A stretch of DNA of 64,000 nt, from positions 1-64,000 of the forward strand of contig NZ_JTJL01000001.1 of the NCBI RefSeq assembly GCF_001678495.1. Reading direction: 5' to 3'. Source of the DNA: Gallibacterium salpingitidis. GTDB lineage: Bacteria; Pseudomonadota; Gammaproteobacteria; Enterobacterales; Pasteurellaceae. A program made the position numbers and the translations under genes. The notes under the pieces were generated by a model. It did no database searches. It saw only the letters and a program-made list of their open reading frames with translations, and was not told the origin of the DNA. This document shows positions 57,786 to 64,000 of this stretch, piece after piece (position 1 is the first letter of the stretch; each line of letters begins with the position of its first letter).

Positions 57786-59177
57786 ATGTCTGCGCTCTAT
57801 CGACAACTCCCCGCTATTGATCGTTTATTAAAAACAGAATTTGGTACTCAGTTATTAGCAACATTTGGTCACATTGCCACCGTAAATATGATGCGTATTC
57901 AGTTAGAAAAGGCACGTGAGCAAATTAAACAACATCAACAACTGCCAGATTATTGCCAAACAGAGCAGAGTTTTCTGCAACATATCCAACAACAATTACA
58001 GCAACAGCGCCAAGTAAATATCCAACCTGTGCATAACTTAACTGGTACAGTATTGCATACCAATTTGGGACGAGCGATTTGGTCAGAAGCAGCGCAGCAA
58101 GCAGCGGTAAATGCAATGCGGCAGAATGTGGCATTGGAATTCGATTTACAACAAGGGAAACGAGGACATCGTGATCAAGCAATAAGCGAATTGATTGCGC
58201 GTTTAACTGGTGCAGAAGCCGCTTGTGTCGTAAACAATAATGCGGCAGCGGTGTTGTTGATGTTAGCGACTTTTGCTCAAGGCAAAGAAGTCATTATTTC
58301 TCGTGGTGAGCTGATTGAAATTGGCGGCGCATTTCGTATTCCCGATATTATGGCGCAAGCTGGCTGTAAATTAGTTGAAGTAGGAACGACAAACCGCACC
58401 CATTTACGCGATTATGCACAAGCGATCAACGAAAATACAGCGTTGCTATTAAAAGTACATAGCAGCAATTATCAGATTGTTGGTTTTACGACAAGTGTCA
58501 GTGAAGAAGAATTAGTGCAACTAGGGAAAGAGAAAGGTATCCCTGTGATAACGGATTTAGGCAGTGGCGCCTTAATTGATTTTCGTGAGTACGGTTTACC
58601 TTATGAACCACAAGTACAACAAAAAGTAGCAGCAGGCGTAGATTTAATTTCATTCTCTGGCGATAAATTATTAGGCGGGCCACAAGCAGGTATTATTGTC
58701 GGTAAACAGGAATGGATAGATCAATTGCAACGGCACCCATTAAAACGTGTTTTACGTTGTGACAAAGTGATTCTAAGCGGTTTAGAGGCAACATTACGTT
58801 TGTATTTAGAGCCGGAAAATTTGGCGCAGTCCTTACCAACATTAAACGCATTAACTGCGGATTTAACGCAATTAACCGAAAATGCACAACAATTACAGCA
58901 AGCATTACAGCAAAAATTAGCAGAGCGTTTTGAGATTGCTATCAATAATAGTGATGCACAAATCGGTAGCGGTTCACAACCTACAGCAAAAATTCCATCT
59001 ATTGCAGTAACATTGCAGCCAAAATCGACGAAAAGCGAAGATTTATATCAATTAGTGACACAACTTAAAACGTTATCACAACCGATTATTGGACGAATTG
59101 AGGCGGATAAATTATGGTTGGATTTACGCAGTGTTGCGGATATTGAGGCATTATTAACAACGGTGAATGAATTATGA
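57786..59177 (+). CDS. selA: L-seryl-tRNA(Sec) selenium transferase
   Basis: SelA converts Ser-tRNA(Sec) to Sec-tRNA(Sec) with selenophosphate. The 463-residue PLP enzyme has the N-terminal tRNA-binding region, [14 protein letters not shown] (about residues 84-97), and the PLP lysine K294 in [14 protein letters not shown], matching K295 of E. coli. Its stop overlaps the selB start by four bases (ATGA). Next to tRNA-Sec it forms a compact selenocysteine locus. Confidence 0.97.
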   Translation: MSALYRQLPAIDRLLKTEFGTQLLATFGHIATVNMMRIQLEKAREQIKQHQQLPDYCQTEQSFLQHIQQQLQQQRQVNIQPVHNLTGTVLHTNLGRAIWSEAAQQAAVNAMRQNVALEFDLQQGKRGHRDQAISELIARLTGAEAACVVNNNAAAVLLMLATFAQGKEVIISRGELIEIGGAFRIPDIMAQAGCKLVEVGTTNRTHLRDYAQAINENTALLLKVHSSNYQIVGFTTSVSEEELVQLGKEKGIPVITDLGSGALIDFREYGLPYEPQVQQKVAAGVDLISFSGDKLLGGPQAGIIVGKQEWIDQLQRHPLKRVLRCDKVILSGLEATLRLYLEPENLAQSLPTLNALTADLTQLTENAQQLQQALQQKLAERFEIAINNSDAQIGSGSQPTAKIPSIAVTLQPKSTKSEDLYQLVTQLKTLSQPIIGRIEADKLWLDLRSVADIEALLTTVNEL

Positions 59178-61015
59178 TTATTGTAACAGCAGGTCATGTT
59201 GATCACGGTAAAACAGCATTATTACAAACTTTAACAGGTACTAATGCAGATCGTCTGCCAGAAGAAAAAAAACGCGGTATGACAATAGATTTAGGTTATG
59301 CTTATTTGCCTGTGGACGATAAGATTTTAGGCTTTATTGATGTTCCTGGGCACGAAAAATTTTTGTCAAATATGTTGGCTGGTTTAGGTGGTGTTGATTA
59401 TGCGATGTTAATGGTGGCGGCAGATGAAGGCATCAAACCGCAAACAATAGAACATTTAACACTATTAAGACTGTTGCAATTTAAACAGATCATTGTGGTG
59501 ATTACTAAAGCGGATCGCGTTGAGTCCGAACAAATTATGCAGTTGTTGCAAAAAATTCACCAACAATTTCCTTTTTTAGTCGATAGTCCCACCTTTATCA
59601 CTTCCGCTTATACAGGTACTGGTATTGATGCGTTGAAAGAGTATCTTAGCCAATTAACCAATTATGCTCGACAAGACAAACCGTTCCGTTATGCGATTGA
59701 TCGTGTCTTTAATGTCAAAGGTGCGGGTTTAGTCGTGACGGGCACTGTATTTAGCGGCAAAGTGAGTGTTGGTGATGAAGTTTATCTTTCTGATCAACAG
59801 CAAACAGTGAGGATCAAAGCGATTCACGCGCAAAATCAGCCATCAACAATTGGGGTGGCGGGGCAGCGTGTAGCATTAAATCTTGCTATGGAATTGGATA
59901 AAGATGATATTAGCCGCGGCGATTGGTTAAGCAGTTTAACCACTTTATTGGCGACAGATCGCATTACCGTTGCTTTAAATTCAGTTCACACGATACAAGA
60001 TTCACAGGCAGTCCATATTTATCACGCTGCCAGTCATACTATTGGGAAATTGAATGTTTTAATTCGGTTGCCAGAAATGATTTTGGCGGAAGTGATTTTA
60101 GATAAACCGCTATTTATCGCAGTGGATGATAAATTAATTTTGCGTAATGGTGATGATCAACAAACCTTGGCTGGAGCGAAAGTATTAGAAATTAATTCAC
60201 CAAAACGTCATAAACGCAGCGCTGAGCGTTTTGCTTATTTGCAAAAATTATTGGCTTGTCATCATAGTCACCAACGAATTCATTATTATTTACAGCAACA
60301 GGCGTTGCCATTAGCGCAAGTGCAATGGATGGAACAACTAACAACGGCGCAAATTACTTCTTTGCAGCAACAAGAAACATGGCATATTTTCCGCGATTGG
60401 TTGTTTTCAACTGAATATCAGCAATATCAGCAAAAATTACTGTTAGCGGCGTTAGAAACTTTTCATCAACAACATCAAGATCAATTAGGTGTTAGTAAGG
60501 CGCGTTTATGGCGTATGGCGGCATTAAACCAACCGATGCCGCTGATTTTACATTTAATCGAACAATTAATTGCGGATAAGAAATTGTTGCAAACCAATGG
60601 CTGGCTGCATCTACCGCAACATCAGATTGCTTTTTCTGCATCAGAGCAACAATTGTGGCTGCAAGTGCAAGCGGAATTTGCTAAAACAGATCAGCCAATT
60701 TGGGTACGCGATATGGCGAATTTATTGGCGATTGATGAAGATCAGATGCGCCGTTTTATGTATAAAGCAGGCAAAATGGGCTATTTGGTACCGATTGTGA
60801 AAGATCGTTTTTTCCGTCAGGAAGATATTCAACGTTTTGCTTTATGGTTAAAAAGCTATTTATTGGAACATGGCGCTATTTCAGTTAATGAAGTGCGCGA
60901 TCATTTCCAATTTGGTCGTAAATTAGCGGTGCAATTAATAGAATATTTTGACCGTTCTGGTTTTTTACGGCGTAAAGGCAATGTCCATTTATTGCGCGAT
61001 AGTGACTCCTTTTAA
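59174..61015 (+). CDS. selB: Selenocysteine-specific elongation factor SelB
   Basis: SelB delivers Sec-tRNA to UGA codons followed by a SECIS element. The 613-residue protein has an EF-Tu-like GTPase domain with G1 [12 protein letters not shown] (residues 5-16), G3 DVPGHEKF and G4 TKAD. Beta-barrel domains (about 175-340) and C-terminal winged helices (about 430-610) that bind SECIS follow. It is the last gene of selAB and converges on dprA with only three bases between stops, so no terminator separates them. Confidence 0.97.
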   Translation: MIIVTAGHVDHGKTALLQTLTGTNADRLPEEKKRGMTIDLGYAYLPVDDKILGFIDVPGHEKFLSNMLAGLGGVDYAMLMVAADEGIKPQTIEHLTLLRLLQFKQIIVVITKADRVESEQIMQLLQKIHQQFPFLVDSPTFITSAYTGTGIDALKEYLSQLTNYARQDKPFRYAIDRVFNVKGAGLVVTGTVFSGKVSVGDEVYLSDQQQTVRIKAIHAQNQPSTIGVAGQRVALNLAMELDKDDISRGDWLSSLTTLLATDRITVALNSVHTIQDSQAVHIYHAASHTIGKLNVLIRLPEMILAEVILDKPLFIAVDDKLILRNGDDQQTLAGAKVLEINSPKRHKRSAERFAYLQKLLACHHSHQRIHYYLQQQALPLAQVQWMEQLTTAQITSLQQQETWHIFRDWLFSTEYQQYQQKLLLAALETFHQQHQDQLGVSKARLWRMAALNQPMPLILHLIEQLIADKKLLQTNGWLHLPQHQIAFSASEQQLWLQVQAEFAKTDQPIWVRDMANLLAIDEDQMRRFMYKAGKMGYLVPIVKDRFFRQEDIQRFALWLKSYLLEHGAISVNEVRDHFQFGRKLAVQLIEYFDRSGFLRRKGNVHLLRDSDSF

Positions 61016-61018
61016 AGC

Positions 61019-62158
61019 TTAATAGCAGCGTACATAACCACCGCGGATTTGTTGGATCACACCTAACATTTCTAATTCCAGCAAATCCGTTAACAGTTGT
61101 TCAATTGGACATTGCAAGGCAATGGCTAATTCATCAGGCGATATAGGTGTAGCAGTATTGAGTTGTTGATAAAGCGCTTGATGCTGCGGCGGAATATCAG
61201 GTTTGATTACGGTTGTTGGTGCAGTGGATTTGGTTGTAGTTTTGACACTGATAGTGGTATTTTCGCTTGGTATCAAAGGCGTTACGGCAGCGATTTGCGG
61301 CGCCAAAATTTCTAAAATATCTTGTCCGCTTTCCACTAACCAAGCGCCTTGTTTAATTAAATGGTGACAACCTTGACTCAAAGGATTATCTAGTGCGCCG
61401 GGTACAGCAAAAACTTCGCGATTTTGTTCTAATGCGTAACGAGCAGTAATTAATGAACCGCTTTTAGCTGAAGCTTCTATCACTAAAGTACCAAAAGATA
61501 ATCCGCTAATAATACGATTACGACGTGGAAAGTTTTCCGGAATGGGCGGTGTATCGGGAATCAGTTCCGATACTAAGGCGCCATCTGTATCTAAAATCTG
61601 TTGCGCTAATTTTCGATGGCGCGCAGGGTAAATGGTATTTAAACCACAGCCTAATACCGCAACGCTCTTTCCTTGATTAAGTAGTGCAGCCTGGTGACAG
61701 ATGCCGTCAATACCTAGCGCTAAACCGCTGGTAATGGTAAGCCCTGCTTGTGCGAGTTCACTGGTAATGGTTTTAGCACAATGCTCGCCATATGGCGAAC
61801 AATAGCGGCTACCTACGACAGCGATTTGTGGCGCAGACAACGCATTAATGTTACCTTTGACAAACAAAATGGGCGGCGCCGCTTTGGTTTGACGAAGTAA
61901 TAGCGGATATTGTGCATCGAACGGAGTAATCATCTGGTGATGTTGTTGCTGTTGCCAAGCAAGTAATTCATCAATTAACTGTTGATTAGGTGAAAACCAA
62001 GCATTGATCTGCGCTGTTGTCCAACCAATATGACGTAATTGTGTCTGATCGTATGCTAGCAAATCAGCTAATGAAATCTGTTCTAATAATTGCTCGATTT
62101 TAGTAGCACCAAATTGCGGCAATAAACTAAGACGAAGTAGAGTTGTTAAAGTCTGCAT
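61019..62158 (-). CDS. dprA: DNA processing protein DprA (Smf)
   Basis: DprA loads RecA on incoming single-stranded DNA during natural transformation. The 379-residue protein has an N-terminal SAM-like region (residues 1-60) and the Rossmann domain with GSRYCSPYGEHCAKTI (about 115-130), SGLALGIDGICHQAAL and FPRRNRIISGLSFGTLVIEA. A C-terminal winged helix is at about residues 318-379. It is divergent from def, and a CRP-S-like site lies in the shared upstream region. DprA suggests competence potential but does not prove it. Confidence 0.96.
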   Translation of the reverse strand: MQTLTTLLRLSLLPQFGATKIEQLLEQISLADLLAYDQTQLRHIGWTTAQINAWFSPNQQLIDELLAWQQQQHHQMITPFDAQYPLLLRQTKAAPPILFVKGNINALSAPQIAVVGSRYCSPYGEHCAKTITSELAQAGLTITSGLALGIDGICHQAALLNQGKSVAVLGCGLNTIYPARHRKLAQQILDTDGALVSELIPDTPPIPENFPRRNRIISGLSFGTLVIEASAKSGSLITARYALEQNREVFAVPGALDNPLSQGCHHLIKQGAWLVESGQDILEILAPQIAAVTPLIPSENTTISVKTTTKSTAPTTVIKPDIPPQHQALYQQLNTATPISPDELAIALQCPIEQLLTDLLELEMLGVIQQIRGGYVRCY

Positions 62159-62227
62159 AATGAATCTTACTAAAAAAGAAATAGCATATTGAAAGCGTAG
62201 TAGATGTCAGAGATTCGTGGTGGAATT

Positions 62228-62243
62228 TGTGAAACTGATCGAA
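62228..62243. promoter_or_regulatory. Possible CRP-S (Sxy-dependent) site upstream of dprA
   Basis: TGTGA-AACTGA-TCGAA resembles the Pasteurellaceae competence site TGCGA-N6-TCGCA with two mismatches in the ten core bases. It lies 70 bases upstream of the dprA start. Genes of this family in H. influenzae are controlled in this way. Confidence 0.35.
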
Positions 62244-62339
62244 CATTACAGAAAAATTGTTACATCATAGAAACAAATCGCGCTGTTAATTAGATAAAAA
62301 ATCAGTAAAATGCGTTGTTTGCAAAAAAGAGGAAGAAAA

Positions 62340-62858
62340 ATGGCTATTTTAGAAGTATTGTGTTTTCCAGATGAGAGATTGAGAACGATCGCGAAGCCGG
62401 TTGAAGTAGTAGATGATGAGATTCGCGAGTTTATTGATAATATGTTTGAAACAATGTACGAACAAGAAGGAATCGGGCTTGCAGCAACACAAGTTAATCG
62501 TCATCAACGTATTATTACCATTGATGTTGAAGGCGATAAAAGCAATCAACTGGTATTGATAAATCCAGAAATTGTTGAGAGTTGCGGTGAAACTGGTATT
62601 GAAGAGGGTTGTTTATCAGTGCCGGGTTTTCGCGGTTTAGTTGCTCGTAAAGAAAAAGTAACTGTGAAAGCACTCAATCGCCAAGGCGAACCTTTTACGT
62701 TAGAAGCAGACGGTTTATTGGCAATTTGTATTCAACACGAAATCGATCACTTGAATGGAGTGATGTTTGTTGATTATTTATCGCCACTGAAACGTAACCG
62801 TATTAAAGATAAGTTAGTGAAATATAAGAAACAATTAGAACGTTCACAAAAGGCATAA
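62340..62858 (+). CDS. def: Peptide deformylase
   Basis: Def removes the formyl group from nascent proteins. I use the ATG at 62340 (GAGGAAG upstream), giving 172 residues starting [15 protein letters not shown]. The three type I motifs are present: GIGLAATQV (about residues 44-52), EEGCLSVPG (metal-binding Cys, about 88-96) and QHEIDHLNG (about 132-140, catalytic Glu and two His). fmt, often the next gene, is not adjacent here; a terminator follows. Confidence 0.97.
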   Translation: MAILEVLCFPDERLRTIAKPVEVVDDEIREFIDNMFETMYEQEGIGLAATQVNRHQRIITIDVEGDKSNQLVLINPEIVESCGETGIEEGCLSVPGFRGLVARKEKVTVKALNRQGEPFTLEADGLLAICIQHEIDHLNGVMFVDYLSPLKRNRIKDKLVKYKKQLERSQKA

Positions 62859-62871
62859 TCTTAGCAAGTTG

Positions 62872-62912
62872 ATTAAGCGCTGCTGTAAAAGTGGCGCTTA
62901 ATTTTTTATTTT
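62872..62912 (+). terminator. Intrinsic terminator of def
   Basis: ATTAAGCGC (62872-62880) and GCGCTTAAT (62894-62902) form a 9-bp perfect stem followed by a T-rich tail (TTTTTATTTT). It starts 13 bases after def. Confidence 0.87.
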
Positions 62913-62984
62913 ATTGAAGAAAAATTCTTAGCAGCATTTTGATTTATAAATGATCTAAATCTTTCTTGTTCTTGAAGATACCTA

Positions 62985-63022
62985 AAAAACAAAGGCAGAA
63001 GATCGAATAATCTTCTGCCTTT
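62985..63022 (-). terminator. Intrinsic terminator of the trimeric autotransporter gene
   Basis: A 13-bp perfect stem (AAAGGCAGAAGAT at 62991-63003, ATCTTCTGCCTTT at 63010-63022) with a 6-base loop is followed on the minus strand by GTTTTTT. It lies 21 bases past the stop of the adhesin gene. Confidence 0.92.
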
Positions 63023-63043
63023 CTCGCTAAACGTTAATCAACG

Positions 63044-64000
63044 TTAGAACTGGAAGCCAACGCCTGCACCGACAGTGGTATTTCCTGCAGTATTATGTCC
63101 CGCATTAAGTTTCAATACGATCTTACCATTATCAGAAACACGAGAAATACCAATTGCTACTGCTTGTTGTGAACGATGTGCTCCAGTACCAATTGCGACC
63201 ATACTCTTACCTGGAATATAAGCTTGTGGCAATCCAGACATTGCACCGGCTGTTGCTGCAACGCCATCAATATCTTCCGATAAATCTTTCATTTGACCAC
63301 CTAGCGCTTGTTTCATTTGTCCCAAATTAACCGCGTCAGTATCAGCGACACCCGGTGCAACGTTAGTAATACGATTACCGCCGTTATTTAATCCGCTTGA
63401 GGTTACACTAACCTGTTGTTGCGGATTATTGCTGTTGGTAATAGTAATACCATTACCGTTAACCACTGTTGTATTACCATTGTCATCAATAAATTGTGCT
63501 GAAGTTAAGCCTTTAAGCTCTTTCGCCAATTTAATTTCCAAGGTATCGTCAGCAGCTTTAACAACACCGATATTGTTGCTGCTTAACTCACCGGTCGCTC
63601 CGCCTCTAATATTCAACGCAGTTCCTAATGGACGATGTATTTCATTACCTTGATCATCAACAAAAGTAGTGCCTGCTTGAGCAACGGCTTGTAAATCGGA
63701 AAGGTTAGCAGCAGTATTCATCTTTGTACCGCTTTTCGCTAACAAGCCTCCGTTACCATCTTTGTTACTACCAGCGACAACTTCACGTGCTTTATCTTGA
63801 CTTACTGGAGCCTCTTTAGTATCTACATTTAAGGCACTGGCAATATTTGCTAATTGTGCCGGAGTAGTGACGGAACCATCTTTCGGATTAACCAATTTAG
63901 CAACCATTAAGACGTGTTCATCTGCTACTTGTTTTGGCGCCTGTTCATCACTCAATGCTTCTAACGTATTCCCATTAATCTCATACCATTTACCATCAGT
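63044..64000 (-). CDS. Trimeric autotransporter adhesin (YadA-like), C-terminal part, 5' end cut by window edge
   Basis: This is the last 318 codons of a type Vc adhesin; the reading frame stays open to the right edge, so the start is outside the window. The fragment contains stalk-type sequence with connector motifs (FVDDQGNEI, GITITN) and a neck (GGNRITNVAPGVADTDAVNLGQMKQAL, about 105-80 residues from the end). A coiled coil (MKDLSEDIDGVAATAGAM) and the YadA anchor follow, with VAIGTGAHRSQQAVAIG and the C-terminal GAGVGFQF. Three chains should form one 12-strand barrel and a surface fibre. Confidence 0.93.
   Translation of the reverse strand, partial: TDGKWYEINGNTLEALSDEQAPKQVADEHVLMVAKLVNPKDGSVTTPAQLANIASALNVDTKEAPVSQDKAREVVAGSNKDGNGGLLAKSGTKMNTAANLSDLQAVAQAGTTFVDDQGNEIHRPLGTALNIRGGATGELSSNNIGVVKAADDTLEIKLAKELKGLTSAQFIDDNGNTTVVNGNGITITNSNNPQQQVSVTSSGLNNGGNRITNVAPGVADTDAVNLGQMKQALGGQMKDLSEDIDGVAATAGAMSGLPQAYIPGKSMVAIGTGAHRSQQAVAIGISRVSDNGKIVLKLNAGHNTAGNTTVGAGVGFQF

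Noticed and set aside
63953-63955. TTG start codon for the right-edge adhesin
   Set aside because: The reading frame stays open to base 64000 with adhesin-like sequence, so the TTG is an internal leucine codon and the gene is cut by the window.

Overview
The window looks like chromosomal DNA of a gammaproteobacterium of the family Pasteurellaceae. It is AT-rich (about 37-40% GC in the lines counted by hand). It carries the SdhL-type shikimate dehydrogenase-like protein known from Haemophilus influenzae HI0607, the aroE-tsaC-yrdD gene order, a galactitol PTS operon and several type V secreted adhesins. The genus cannot be fixed from the sequence. Neither Pasteurellaceae uptake-signal 9-mer is dense: about three exact copies of each were seen. 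No rRNA, insertion sequence, prophage or CRISPR array was seen, and there is one tRNA gene (selenocysteine).

Layout. 1-3.4 kb: a two-partner secretion pair on the minus strand, tpsB then tpsA, with tpsA running off the left edge. 3.6-8 kb: an AhpD-like gene and a divergent LysR gene, then a minus-strand housekeeping run (rraB, yrdD, tsaC, aroE) and a small membrane protein. 8.2-10.8 kb: adhE behind an FNR-like site. 10.9-16.7 kb: the complete phosphate regulon pstSCAB-phoBR, headed by a clear Pho box and with a strong hairpin between pstS and pstC. 16.8-19.9 kb: rpoH and uvrD. 20.1-27.1 kb: sdhL, an ApbE-like protein without a signal peptide, and a 1615-residue autotransporter whose passenger is richer in GC than its linker and barrel; two Fur-like boxes lie in this region. 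27.1-30.1 kb: a LacI-type regulator and idnD-idnO. 30.3-33.0 kb: a sulfate ABC transporter (cysTWA) without an adjacent binding protein. 33.0-38.6 kb: a DMT exporter, an M48 lipoprotein protease, an AraC regulator divergent from a second AhpD-like gene, a LysR regulator and a Bcr-type efflux pump. 38.7-41.2 kb: a copper operon (DUF411 protein and multicopper oxidase) with a MerR/CueR-type 19-bp-spacer promoter, next to a GC-richer TfoX-domain gene that looks acquired. 41.3-47.6 kb: ppa, trmL-argO and the divergent argE / argCBH cluster. 47.7-49.6 kb: a LysR regulator divergent from an SRPBCC protein and a BOF-family protein. 49.9-56.2 kb: the galactitol operon (lacD-like aldolase, gatZ, gatABC, gatD) followed by gatR. 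56.3-57.5 kb: a flavodoxin-like protein and a phosphoesterase. 57.6-61.0 kb: tRNA-Sec, selA and selB. 61.0-62.9 kb: dprA and def, divergent. 63.0-64.0 kb: the C-terminal end of a trimeric autotransporter adhesin cut by the right edge.

Functionally, the window combines phosphate starvation control, arginine synthesis, selenocysteine incorporation, anaerobic fermentation (adhE), sugar-acid and hexitol use (idn, gat), copper detoxification and three surface adhesin systems. The most unusual points are the galactitol operon, which has a class I LacD-type aldolase together with GatZ but no GatY and no sugar-phosphate kinase; the mosaic autotransporter next to a cytosolic-type ApbE gene with Fur-like boxes; and the copper operon promoter beside an apparently foreign TfoX-domain gene. 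Starts were moved to internal codons where ribosome-binding sites and family length favoured it.
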